From assembly GCA_009782565.1 (NCBI GenBank), contig WRIU01000010.1:1-64000 (forward strand): a stretch of 64,000 nt of DNA, read 5' to 3'. Below, piece after piece: positions 6,635 to 14,810 of the stretch; the stretch's first letter is position 1, and the number at the start of each line of letters is the position of its first letter. Below the pieces are notes generated by a model. It did no database searches and was not told where the DNA came from. It saw only the letters and a program-made list of their open reading frames with translations. Position numbers and translations under genes: made by a program. The DNA is from Betaproteobacteria bacterium (GTDB lineage: Bacteria; Pseudomonadota; Gammaproteobacteria; Burkholderiales; Rhodocyclaceae).

Positions 6635-9481
6635 ATGGATGCCAAGACATACGCCGAGCATGTAAAGAACTGCGGGCTGTGCAACCGCAAGGGGGGGCTG
6701 ATCCTGCTCACTCTCTACGGCCTTGCCTCCAGGGATTCCAATGCGCCAGAAGTCAGCGGCGACTTCAAGGTCACCAAAGACGGCGCTGCGGGTGTTCCCC
6801 TGGATGAGGACACCCTCTACACCCAACGCTTTCCCGGCGCGGGTTTCGTCTACGTCTATGACGAGGAAAACGTCGACATCTTCGGAAAAAAGGCCCCCTG
6901 GCAAGGCTACGCCTCCAATGAACTGGGCTTTTTGACGCCGTTTCCTATCCCCATGCCAAGCGGCTACGTGCACCCCGCCGCCACCGCCGCCGGGGGCTGC
7001 GCCGTCCCGTGCGACCCGTGGGCGCACGAAATGCAGGCCCGCTGCATCTCGGTCGTCAAACCCGACAAGCCCCGCGCGATCTGGATCGGCTTCTCCAGAA
7101 CGCAGTGGACGCCCGCCGTGCTCAAGGAAAATGAAAAGGAAAGCGTCCGTGCCCGCCACATGCGCGAGTTCGACCTCGGCAAATGGTGGGGTTCGGGCCG
7201 TCACGAACATGCCTGTTCGCTTGAGGAGTGCGACAAGCACATCACGGAAATGGCGGGCGGCATCAAACGCGGCTCGTTCGACTTCAGCCACACGCCGTTG
7301 GCGATGGCGGTGTCGAGAGTAAACGTTGAGGAACTGGCAAAATTCATTGGCAAAACGCCGGAGTACCCCGCTACGGACACGAGAGCCGGGGAATTGATGA
7401 AGGAAGTCGTCAAGCGGCCCGGTGGGGCGCAGGTCTTGCAGAAAGCGCAAAGCACCCCGAAAGAATCGCTGCTGCGCGCCGCAGAGCGCCTGCTTGGCGC
7501 GGAGAACAAACACAAGGCCGCCGTGGTGGCGCTGGACGACCCGGCGGGGATACTGATGGATTTGAACGTCTACATGGATGTTCAGCACCAGCGTTACGTC
7601 GATGAAATCCTTGCGCCCGGCACGGAGCTTGGGCGCAAAATCGCTATTGCCGATATCATTGGCAACATGAAGAACGGCGTCAAAAACGACATCCTGGGAC
7701 GCTGCGAGCGGCAGGCCGACGGCGGCTCGCTCCTGCTGCGCGCCCACACGCACGAACATTTCAGGCGCGTGTACGGCCAGTTGCGCGACAACCCCGACAT
7801 GCTGGAAGAAGCCGCCAAGAACCGCTGGTCGAAGTACGCGGAAAAAATCGACGAGGGCAAAATCAAGGACTCCTGGACGATCTACAACAATCTCCTCGAA
7901 GCCTACGACCGGGATCACACGCTGCCTCTGGCCAGGGCCTACGTGAAATGGTTCAACAGCCCGCTATTTGCCAGCCACATGGAATGCAGCCACGACCCCG
8001 CCAATGTCGAGAGCGGGCTAGCTTATGCTGCTATTACCTCGCGCTGTTTGGGCTATGAGCTAAAGGGCGGCAAGCAGGGCGGCGAAGTGCAATTCGGCGG
8101 CGCGCAGGACAAGGGGCCGGTGTTAGAGGAAGTCATCCTCCCGCAGCTTCAGGACTGCGTAAAGGACAAGGCCAAGGTGCTCGCCCGCGCGCTGGTGCTC
8201 AATCAGGATATCGACGCCGAAAAGGTCGAAAAATGGGCCGCCCAGGGCGTGCCCTCCGGGACGCCAATCGAGCAACTGGATTTCTGGGCAAAAGTCATCA
8301 AAGAGGCCGGGAAAGCGGTGGAAGCGGTCACAAAATACCCCGATGCCCGCAATAACCTCATTGGCAGGCTCACCGCGCAGGTGGGCGGCGGCATTCTAAA
8401 ATTGCAGCAGGAGGCCATCAAGGGCGGGCCGGTTCCTGCGTGGCTGGTGAAGTTCGGCTACATGGGGCAGGCCCCCATCATCAAGGTGGACGTTTCTGGC
8501 AATCTGGAAGAGGTGGCCCAGTATCTGGGCAAGCAGTACGCCAGGGCGTCGTCGGCTAAGGGGTACCACGTCAGCGAAGTGACGACGCCAGACATTTTTG
8601 CCGCCCGGCTCAAACAGGCGGCCAACGGGCAGACGAGTTTCCGCGCCTTCGTCATCCCCGTCGACGGGCAGTTCCGCATCCACTCCAGCGCCATCCCTGC
8701 GCTGCTGCAAGGCAAGATGAGCATGGAGCAGTTCGAGAAGGCGGACTACCGGAATTACGGCTCCGGGCAGAGCGCGGGCTATCTGCTGCGGCCCGGCAAG
8801 CTGAACGACATCCAGATTTTTGAGCGGGAAGCGGTCGCGGGCAGTGCCAACAAGGCGGCGGCGAAGGCATTGCCCGCAGGCGCTTCCGTGCTTGCGTCCA
8901 TCTTGCAGGTCGGCGTCATGGTGGCTGCTGCTGGCAAACTCGATGAGGCCCTTGCACAGCAGGATAAAACCGGGGAGGCAAAACTCTATTTCACCGCCGC
9001 CGCGTTTGGGATGATCCATGCCGTGGGCGGGGCGTTTGAGAGGTTTGCGGCACTGAGGGCGGAGCGGGTGAGGTCTGTTTTAGGGTTGACACAGAAGCAA
9101 GTGGCTTTCGCATCGAAAATCTGTAAGGGTTTTGGTTTTGTGGGGGCGGGGATTACGGTGGGGCTGAGTGTTAACAATGCCACTAAAGCCTATCAAAATA
9201 AGCAGTATGGGATGATGGGGCTATACCTGATTTCCGCTGGTGCCAGCTTTGCTGGCGGGATTTTGATTTTCTCTACGACAACGGCGGCGGCTACACTTGG
9301 CCTCCCCCTGTTTATCATTGGCGTCACCATCTCGCTGGCCATTGCCGTCTTTGTGGACGACGAGCTTCAGGAATGGCTTGGGCGCTGCGTTTTTGGGAAA
9401 GACAAAGCCGCCCCATTCCCGTCATTGGAAGCAGAAATGCGCGTGTTTGAAAGGATATACAGCAACGCAAAGGTGATATAG
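6635..9481 (+). CDS. T6SS effector, VasX-like pore-forming toxin (BTH_I2691 family)
   Basis: The 948-residue protein begins with a VasX_N-type region: a CxxC pair (NCGLCNRKGG), a hydrophobic strand, then a YTQRFPGAGFVYVYDE-like block and an aromatic VWIGFSRTQWTP-type block at ~130-170. This is the usual N-terminus of BTH_I2691-family type VI effectors. A long helical middle follows. The C-terminal part (~740-910) has repeated Gly/Ala-rich hydrophobic segments that fit a colicin-like pore domain, with a short polar tail. The family kills competitors by permeabilising the inner membrane after T6SS delivery. ATG 6635 has AAAAGGA eight bases upstream; ATG 6617 is an alternative. No VgrG, PAAR or T6SS structural gene lies in the window, so delivery would rely on a system elsewhere. 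Confidence 0.75.
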   Translation: MDAKTYAEHVKNCGLCNRKGGLILLTLYGLASRDSNAPEVSGDFKVTKDGAAGVPLDEDTLYTQRFPGAGFVYVYDEENVDIFGKKAPWQGYASNELGFLTPFPIPMPSGYVHPAATAAGGCAVPCDPWAHEMQARCISVVKPDKPRAIWIGFSRTQWTPAVLKENEKESVRARHMREFDLGKWWGSGRHEHACSLEECDKHITEMAGGIKRGSFDFSHTPLAMAVSRVNVEELAKFIGKTPEYPATDTRAGELMKEVVKRPGGAQVLQKAQSTPKESLLRAAERLLGAENKHKAAVVALDDPAGILMDLNVYMDVQHQRYVDEILAPGTELGRKIAIADIIGNMKNGVKNDILGRCERQADGGSLLLRAHTHEHFRRVYGQLRDNPDMLEEAAKNRWSKYAEKIDEGKIKDSWTIYNNLLEAYDRDHTLPLARAYVKWFNSPLFASHMECSHDPANVESGLAYAAITSRCLGYELKGGKQGGEVQFGGAQDKGPVLEEVILPQLQDCVKDKAKVLARALVLNQDIDAEKVEKWAAQGVPSGTPIEQLDFWAKVIKEAGKAVEAVTKYPDARNNLIGRLTAQVGGGILKLQQEAIKGGPVPAWLVKFGYMGQAPIIKVDVSGNLEEVAQYLGKQYARASSAKGYHVSEVTTPDIFAARLKQAANGQTSFRAFVIPVDGQFRIHSSAIPALLQGKMSMEQFEKADYRNYGSGQSAGYLLRPGKLNDIQIFEREAVAGSANKAAAKALPAGASVLASILQVGVMVAAAGKLDEALAQQDKTGEAKLYFTAAAFGMIHAVGGAFERFAALRAERVRSVLGLTQKQVAFASKICKGFGFVGAGITVGLSVNNATKAYQNKQYGMMGLYLISAGASFAGGILIFSTTTAAATLGLPLFIIGVTISLAIAVFVDDELQEWLGRCVFGKDKAAPFPSLEAEMRVFERIYSNAKVI

Positions 9482-9484
9482 CCC

Positions 9485-10525
9485 ATGATAAGCCTCGTAA
9501 AGAAGATGCTCGATAAATTGGCTAATTTCGTGATAAAAAATGCCAGATTCACGGGGGGGCGTCCGATTAAGGTAGAAGAGAAATTAAACCGCTTGCCACA
9601 AGGCAAACCCTCCCTTATTCCCGTTGCCTGGCCGCAATTGTCGGTGATCCGGATGAATTCCACGTATTTGGAATGCACCAATTACCATTTTGGGGATAAA
9701 GGATTTATCACAATGGGGGGCTTTTGGATGCTGCCCATTGCATTAAGTGTTCCTATTTTTTGTTTATTTGCCCTTTTTAATGATTGGTCTAGCGCAACCG
9801 GGAGCAATTTCGCGGGATTACTTTTCGCGTGTAGTGGTGGAATTTTTATGTTTACACCACTCTTGGCCTTAGTCATCTTCGTTCTTAAACTTGAAAACTT
9901 TACTCTCACGCATTTCCCCATGCGCTTTAACCGCAAAACGCGGATGGTGCATGTATTTCTGGAGTCGGAGAAAGGCAAGATTCTTTCCATTCCCTGGGAT
10001 GACGTTTTTTTTACTTGCTCTACATTTGGCGGCCTCAAGATATTTGGCGGCGGCGGATGTTCCGTGGTCGGTTTCAAGATGTCCGAGGACGGTGAAACAG
10101 TGGAGGAAGCCTTTGAACTCGCAGACCGTAACGCATGGGACAGCGAATACCGTTTCCTGCAATGGGAATTTGTGCGGCAATACATGGAAGGCGATGAAGC
10201 AAAGCTGCGTGAACTGGCCAATATGGTGGATTATGTGCAAGACGTTGCCGAGCACCGCGAAACGCTTTACGCCAGTTTCATGCGGACACTGGCGCAATAC
10301 TCCGGCGGCTATATCCATTTCATGATCATTTCTTTCCCTATCGTCCTCCTCGTCACCCTTGGCCGCCAGATTGCCATGTGGACGTGCAAAATCCCCCGCT
10401 GGCCCGCCGAAATAGAAGCCACCTGCCAGTACCCGGCCAACGACCCCATCCTGCGCGACGCACAGCACCATCTCCCGCGTGGGACAGCGATAATGCCGGA
10501 TGTCAGCCGGTATGCGGGGCGGTAG
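9485..10525 (+). CDS. Probable immunity protein, DUF6708-like membrane protein
   Basis: This 346-residue membrane protein starts three bases after the effector stop codon. It has two hydrophobic segments at ~78-98 and ~106-135, then a soluble region with FPMRFNRKTRMVHVFLE and IPWDDVFFTC motifs typical of DUF6708 proteins, then another TM segment at ~278-298. DUF6708 proteins are commonly encoded next to VasX/BTH_I2691 effectors and are thought to protect the producer's inner membrane. Tight coupling to the toxin gene supports an immunity role. The assignment is inferred from position and motif style; direct protection is unproven. Confidence 0.65.
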   Translation: MISLVKKMLDKLANFVIKNARFTGGRPIKVEEKLNRLPQGKPSLIPVAWPQLSVIRMNSTYLECTNYHFGDKGFITMGGFWMLPIALSVPIFCLFALFNDWSSATGSNFAGLLFACSGGIFMFTPLLALVIFVLKLENFTLTHFPMRFNRKTRMVHVFLESEKGKILSIPWDDVFFTCSTFGGLKIFGGGGCSVVGFKMSEDGETVEEAFELADRNAWDSEYRFLQWEFVRQYMEGDEAKLRELANMVDYVQDVAEHRETLYASFMRTLAQYSGGYIHFMIISFPIVLLVTLGRQIAMWTCKIPRWPAEIEATCQYPANDPILRDAQHHLPRGTAIMPDVSRYAGR

Positions 10526-10667
10526 TTCTGGATTACGATGAGGCTGTTTCACTGACCAGCGCAGGGGCTTTGTGTTTGTGACAAGAACCCGCTCAAGGTA
10601 GCGATGCAGAGAGGGCGGTTTGTTATGGCATCCGTTCACCGAATTCATAACTCGTATAGGATGATGT

Positions 10668-11615
10668 ATGAATGACTTTCAAATAACACAATTCATAAAT
10701 CAAATCACGTCTTTTCTCAAACAACAAATCAAAAACCTTAAAAAAAAGTGGCTATATATACGTATATATTTATATCTCTACATCAAGAAATTGCCTTTAT
10801 ATGCCCGTATCTATCGCATAGGTTTTATTATATGTATTATAGGCATTTTTTTGACACCATTATTAAAACTATCCAGTGATAGTTTATGGTGGCATTTTGC
10901 AATGACGTTTTTTGTAGTTGGCTTTGTGGTATTTTCTTGGAAATATTATAAAGCTTGCTGGAAACATCCTATTGGAAGAGTTGTGTTTTTGATAATCCAT
11001 GCTGCTATCTTTGTTATTGCTCAAGGTTATTCAAATAATTTCGTAGCTTCAGCATTAGGTCTTCCTCCTCAAGACTATTCTATTACCGTCTATTTGTTTG
11101 CTTTTCTATTCTATATTCCAGTATGTTTTTATACAATAGCGATTGTTTTTATGATCCCATTGGTTGTTTTTACTGTAATATTTTCTATTTACATTTTAGT
11201 AACTCAGGTAGGCATAATAGTGCCAAGCAATTATATTAGAGAGTTAATTTCTAAAAAAATCATGAAAAAACTCTTTGAAAGCAATATAGCCTTTCATTTC
11301 ATGGGGCTTGCAATTGTTATGGGAACTTTCGCAGACAGTGCTGGTTTTTTGTTGAAGCAGCAATATTTATTATTTCCAGTGGCTCATTTGTCTGCTTATG
11401 CTTTTGATTTTCAAAATGTGAGAAATTATCCATGTATAACTGAAACGCAACGGGTACGTATACATGAAAACGGGGTAATTTCAGTTGCCACTATGAAGTC
11501 GGAAAATTTTGCCTACGTGCTTGAAGGTTTTCTTGAAAAACGTGTAGATATTGAGATTACAAGTTTGGATAAATTATGTCGCTCCTTAAATAATGATACA
11601 AATACAAGTAATTAG
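10668..11615 (+). CDS. AT-rich polytopic membrane protein, unrecognised
   Basis: The 315-residue product is not recognised. About six hydrophobic segments occupy residues ~50-250 (for example IGFIICIIGIFLTPLL and FVVGFVVFSW), followed by a soluble C-terminal ~80 residues. The coding sequence is very AT-rich, far below the surrounding genes, which points to separate acquisition. It follows the DUF6708-like gene by ~140 bases on the same strand. A second immunity protein, or an orphan protecting against a related pore-former, is possible. An unrelated cargo gene is equally possible. The ATG at 10,668 has AGG seven bases upstream. Confidence 0.65.
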   Translation: MNDFQITQFINQITSFLKQQIKNLKKKWLYIRIYLYLYIKKLPLYARIYRIGFIICIIGIFLTPLLKLSSDSLWWHFAMTFFVVGFVVFSWKYYKACWKHPIGRVVFLIIHAAIFVIAQGYSNNFVASALGLPPQDYSITVYLFAFLFYIPVCFYTIAIVFMIPLVVFTVIFSIYILVTQVGIIVPSNYIRELISKKIMKKLFESNIAFHFMGLAIVMGTFADSAGFLLKQQYLLFPVAHLSAYAFDFQNVRNYPCITETQRVRIHENGVISVATMKSENFAYVLEGFLEKRVDIEITSLDKLCRSLNNDTNTSN

Positions 11616-11658
11616 CTCTCCGTTATAATGATTAAAGCAAACCTGCGTCAGATCAATA

Positions 11659-11826
11659 ATGGAGTTTTCCAATGGAAACGGAAACAGTGCAAAAGGCTCA
11701 AGAGGTTTTCTCCTCCGCTGGTCTGCGGATGTGGAGGCCGAGAGCCAGATTGAGTCGAACGACCCGTATATCCGGGATGAGGATCATCTGGCGGATTGGG
11801 AGGTGATGGAAAGGCTGGCAGAGTAG
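11659..11826 (+). CDS. Small acidic ORF (55 aa), uncertain
   Basis: A 55-codon frame beginning MEFSNGNGNS and ending with an acidic stretch DEDHLADWEVMERLAE. It is followed 31 bases later by a strong hairpin. The composition looks protein-like, but no ribosome-binding site is clear and no family is recognised. It may be the tail of a decayed gene. Confidence 0.3.
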   Translation: MEFSNGNGNSAKGSRGFLLRWSADVEAESQIESNDPYIRDEDHLADWEVMERLAE

Positions 11827-11857
11827 CGGGAATAGGTCAATCCTGCCAGGAAGGGGA

Positions 11858-11887
11858 CGGTTGGCAGGCTGTGCTGCCTGCCAACCG
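11858..11887. terminator. 12-bp perfect hairpin, likely bidirectional terminator
   Basis: CGGTTGGCAGGC and GCCTGCCAACCG pair perfectly around a 6-base loop, between genes converging from the left (11,826) and right (11,907). There is no long T-tract, so termination strength is uncertain. Confidence 0.55.
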
Positions 11888-11906
11888 AACCTCCGCTCTC
11901 TTTCCG

Positions 11907-12665
11907 TCACTCGATCTTGGCTTCCTGTTGCACTAACACGAAATGCGGAGAGTCGCACGCAGCTAGAAGTGCCGTTGCATAAGCAAACGCAGTCGTTCTT
12001 ACGAACCCTGGTGTCACAACGAAAATCCAGAAAAACAAGCCGACAAAAGAAACTGCCCCAGCCAACCAGGATTGAACTGACACTTTAAGCACGTCGCCAC
12101 CGCTGCCAATCCAGGCGTAGCAGCTCACCGCAAGCAGGGACACAATCGACAAGACCAGAGCTATCGGTTTCACCCCAAGAAGGTTTCTCCTGAATCCATA
12201 ATTGGTATTCTCAGAAAAAATCAATGGAAACATCTTTGTGTCCCTGGTTTTCTCGCGCAACCATTTTACCGACGACTCGCATACTTCAACCGCACTTTTG
12301 AGGTTTGCTGATTCCACTTCCGCATCCAAAAAACGGAGGCCGGATATTCGTGTTTCCAAGAACTGGCGATACCGTTCAAGCGTAAGGTTATCAAGACTGC
12401 TTGTGGATCGGAGCAGCAATTGCGTCGTCGGGGTGCCTCCCCATTTTTTGAATAGACAAGGTTCAATACGTCTGCCACGTTCGCGTCCAAGTGAACTGAG
12501 CAACATCAGGAAACCGAGAGCCACCGCAATTGATGCCAGATTAACGATTTGGTCAGAATATGCAGGGGTAATAATCAACGCCGCGATGACCGGAACTGCA
12601 ATGGCTAACAGTGCTGGATATAGCCTCGCTTTTCGGTCGTATGGATTGAGGATGCTTTCAAGCAT
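11907..12665 (-). CDS. Four-TM membrane protein coupled to MBL-fold hydrolase
   Basis: The 252-residue protein has two hydrophobic segments near the N-terminus (~15-35 and ~43-60), a soluble loop of ~110 residues containing KKWGGTPTTQLLL and, near its end, ENTNYGFRRNLLG, and two more TM segments at ~168-190 and ~200-222. I have the impression of similar WGGxPTT...YGFRRN proteins in accessory loci but can name no characterised member. Its ATG follows immediately after the stop of the upstream MBL-fold gene with no gap, so the two are translationally coupled and transcribed from the promoter/CIRCE region at 13.8 kb. A membrane effector paired with a cytoplasmic enzyme is a reasonable but untested reading. 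Confidence 0.7.
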   Translation of the reverse strand: MLESILNPYDRKARLYPALLAIAVPVIAALIITPAYSDQIVNLASIAVALGFLMLLSSLGRERGRRIEPCLFKKWGGTPTTQLLLRSTSSLDNLTLERYRQFLETRISGLRFLDAEVESANLKSAVEVCESSVKWLREKTRDTKMFPLIFSENTNYGFRRNLLGVKPIALVLSIVSLLAVSCYAWIGSGGDVLKVSVQSWLAGAVSFVGLFFWIFVVTPGFVRTTAFAYATALLAACDSPHFVLVQQEAKIE

Positions 12666-13751
12666 TCATTCGCCCTCTACTTGTTCATGGAAGGGAACAG
12701 GAGTTGAAGTTTCCCAGCCTGCACGATCAGGCATGTTGTGGAAATGGCGCTTCGTTATCCCCTTCGTTTGATGTACGCCCGCTCCGCGCCGCAGGAAAGC
12801 GTTGGTCACAACTCTCCGGGGGTGGGTTTCAGATTTCTTTGATGCTGAAACGAAGGCAGATTTTGTTTTGTCAGTGCCCTGTGCGACTTTTGATCCGACG
12901 ATTCGATTCAGAATGCTGGGCGATACGTTTCTCCTGCTACCGTGGTGCGGTACCTGAATGAATTTGCCCTTGGTTAGATCGAATCCGAGACTCATTGCCT
13001 GATCAGCGGCTTTTCCAAGCGCCTGAATGCCAGCATCCCCGGTCAAAAGCACACCTCGCCCTGCGAGGTTCCCATAAAGAATGACGCTGCTTTCGTTCTC
13101 GCACGATGTTTCTCCGCCTTCCGGCAAGGTCTCAATGCCCCAGTTTTCTTTGACCCATGACGCAACCCTCTCTAGTGCTCTTACGCCATAACTCTTCAAT
13201 GCCTCGGCAAGGCTAGAGGTTTTTGCCTCCGGCGTCTTGTTGAACTGTGGAACGAGTTCGAGATACCAATCGAGGGTAGGCGAAAGGACGTGAAAGTCAC
13301 CAATTCTTGAGCCAGCGTAAGGTTCGTACACTGGAATGCCCTTTTCAGTCGCAAGTTCTTCCAAGCGATAGGCATGGGAAAGAAGATCCTTCAGTCTCTC
13401 AGCCAAGCTGTGATCAGTAATCCTTCCGTCCTTGAACCAATGGCGGATTTCTTCTGCGTATTCCCAGGGACGATGAACCCAGACTTCTCCAACCGTCAAT
13501 TGTTCAAGTACAACCTCAAGTCCTGATGCGTGGTCTGCATCAGGATGCGTGTTGACGACGTAATCGACGTGAGTCGTACCGTAGTGCTCCTTGATGTGGT
13601 CAACCAGTGCTTGCCCTGATTCTTTGGTGCCACCGTCAACCACCATTACCTTGTAGCTGCCAGGTTCGCCGTACCGGACAGCGATTGCATCCCCACTCTT
13701 ATCACCATTTCCGACAGGCAAAAAATCAATCTCATAACCAAAACCAGCCAT
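12666..13751 (-). CDS. ComEC/Rec2-type MBL-fold hydrolase
   Basis: The 361-residue protein is a metallo-beta-lactamase-fold hydrolase of the ComEC/Rec2-like type. It starts with the family's VGNGD...VMVVDGGT pattern, and the metal-binding motif THPDADH is at ~75-82. Later come LLTGDAG (metal aspartate) and VPHHGSRRN (His). All expected ligands are present, so it should be an active metalloenzyme; known relatives act on nucleic acids or phosphoesters, but the substrate here is unknown. No TM or DNA-uptake domains accompany it, unlike true ComEC. ATG 13,751 has GGGAG seven bases upstream. An in-frame GTG at 13,805 lies inside the CIRCE operator and is less likely. Confidence 0.8.
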   Translation of the reverse strand: MAGFGYEIDFLPVGNGDKSGDAIAVRYGEPGSYKVMVVDGGTKESGQALVDHIKEHYGTTHVDYVVNTHPDADHASGLEVVLEQLTVGEVWVHRPWEYAEEIRHWFKDGRITDHSLAERLKDLLSHAYRLEELATEKGIPVYEPYAGSRIGDFHVLSPTLDWYLELVPQFNKTPEAKTSSLAEALKSYGVRALERVASWVKENWGIETLPEGGETSCENESSVILYGNLAGRGVLLTGDAGIQALGKAADQAMSLGFDLTKGKFIQVPHHGSRRNVSPSILNRIVGSKVAQGTDKTKSAFVSASKKSETHPRRVVTNAFLRRGAGVHQTKGITKRHFHNMPDRAGWETSTPVPFHEQVEGE

Positions 13752-13794
13752 TTGAATCTCCCTTTTCTTCGTGAAAGCAACAACTTCAACAGCT

Positions 13795-13821
13795 TTAGCA
13801 CTCACTAACAGAGAGTGCTAA
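13795..13821. promoter_or_regulatory. CIRCE element (HrcA operator), perfect match
   Basis: TTAGCACTC, nine bases, GAGTGCTAA: an exact match to the CIRCE consensus bound by the heat-shock repressor HrcA. It lies 44 bases before the start codon at 13,751 and just downstream of the -10 box at 13,827-13,832, overlapping the expected transcription start, which is the normal CIRCE position. CIRCE usually controls groESL, dnaK or hrcA operons; here it precedes an MBL-fold/four-TM operon. Confidence 0.85.
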
Positions 13822-13826
13822 CAAAA

Positions 13827-13855
13827 ACTATATATATACACGTCGGCACCGTCAA
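13827..13855 (-). promoter_or_regulatory. Sigma-70-type promoter of the MBL/four-TM operon
   Basis: On the minus strand, TTGACG (13,855-13,850) and TATAGT (13,832-13,827) are separated by 17 bases. This is a strong housekeeping-type promoter placed directly upstream of the CIRCE palindrome. Confidence 0.75.
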
Positions 13856-14136
13856 CGCACTATATGTAGCATCAGACTGAACCTCATGTCGGTTGAAGCC
13901 CCCATTGCCGAAACCGTTTTTACCCCGAAGGCGAAAAGTCATTGCGACAGATTCTCCCGTATCCTGCGAAACGGAAAAATGGTGCAAAAGCCGGAAGGGA
14001 AGGGACGAATGGAATGGAACAAGGGATAACGGTCTGGCCTGACGGCCTCCCTACCCTGAAAAGGCAGCACCAAAAGGAAAAGGCAAAAGGCCGCCGTCGG
14101 CTGGCGCACACCCCCGTGGTTTCCTGTCAGACAACA

Positions 14137-14193
14137 CTGTTGACGTAGATCAGTTTCGTTGACACTGTCAACAAAACTGATCTACGTCAACAG
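14137..14193. repeat. 57-bp near-perfect palindrome
   Basis: Two 28-bp arms around a single central base (14,165) match at 27 of 28 positions. Each arm contains two TTGAC blocks and a GTAGATCA block. There is no T-tract and no ORF across it. It could be a dimeric-protein operator, a cruciform-forming origin or recombination site, or an element end. 13,860-14,130 holds no convincing gene. Confidence 0.75.
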
Positions 14194-14345
14194 TTATTGG
14201 GCGGCAGGCTCGTCAACTGATGTGGCCCAGGGTCAGTTTCGCGCCGCTGCTCACAGGCTTTCCGTCCCATCCCTTCCGGGGTGGAGCACTTCGCCTCCGT
14301 TTCTGCTATGGGCTTTGCTGCTTTCACTTCAGCCCGAATTTCGAC

Positions 14346-14362
14346 CTATACCCTGGGTATAG
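14346..14362. promoter_or_regulatory. Operator-like palindrome A
   Basis: CTATACCC-T-GGGTATAG is a perfect 17-bp palindrome sharing the CTATACC half-site with palindrome B 80-90 bases downstream. Confidence 0.5.
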
Positions 14363-14434
14363 CTTCCCGAACCAAGCCTCACGCCGCAAATATTGTAATG
14401 ACTGATGCCACCAATATCATGTCTTATATCTTAT

Positions 14435-14453
14435 GCTATACCAGTGGTATAGC
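14435..14453. promoter_or_regulatory. Operator-like palindrome B
   Basis: GCTATACCA-G-TGGTATAGC is a perfect 19-bp palindrome. Together with palindrome A it suggests paired binding sites for one repressor upstream of the AlpA-like/primase operon at 14,595. Confidence 0.5.
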
Positions 14454-14555
14454 ACTTTGATCTCTGTCTTCATCGTAGAAGTGCCCACAAAAAAGGGCTG
14501 ACTCGAAAATCCTATTTTGGATGGAACGCTGTTCCCGTCTGGCGGAAATTGCCCC

Positions 14556-14582
14556 AACCCGCGCAAGGTGCGCGGGGTTTTC
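14556..14582 (+). terminator. Intrinsic terminator/attenuator ahead of the AlpA-like gene
   Basis: CCCGCGC-AAGGT-GCGCGGG followed by GTTTT forms a GC-rich hairpin with a T-run, ending just before the AGGAG of the gene at 14,595. Its position between the operator palindromes and the first gene suggests attenuation of the operon. Confidence 0.6.
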
Positions 14583-14594
14583 AGGAGCAATGCC

Positions 14595-14810
14595 ATGAAG
14601 CAAGACGTATCCATAGGGCCGCGCTATAGCGACGGCGATTTCCTGACGACCCAGGAAGTCGCGCAAGCCCTGCAAGTCTCCAAGCCCACGCTGGACGGGT
14701 GGCGCAGCAAAAAGAAAGCCTGCGGCCCGAAGTTCACAAAGTTAGGCAAGCGCCTCGTGCGCTACAAGTGGGCCGATGTCCGCCAGTGGATCGAGAAACA
14801 GGGTACGTAG
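14595..14810 (+). CDS. AlpA/excisionase-like HTH protein
   Basis: The 71-residue protein carries a winged-helix/MerR-like HTH_17 domain: FLTTQEVAQALQVSKPTLDGWR, then GPKFTKLGKRLVRYKWADVRQWIEK, as in AlpA-type regulators and excisionases of prophages and ICEs. It would bind DNA to control excision or the downstream replication genes. ATG 14,595 has AGGAG seven bases upstream; a longer in-frame start at 14,517 would run through the terminator hairpin and is unlikely. It leads the module of primase, DUF3631 ATPase and TubC-like protein. Confidence 0.75.
   Translation: MKQDVSIGPRYSDGDFLTTQEVAQALQVSKPTLDGWRSKKKACGPKFTKLGKRLVRYKWADVRQWIEKQGT

Noticed and set aside
6443-7918. 491-residue open frame antisense to the T6SS effector
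   Set aside because: It is a mirror frame of a high-GC gene with no domain features; the plus-strand effector has clear family motifs and a ribosome-binding site.
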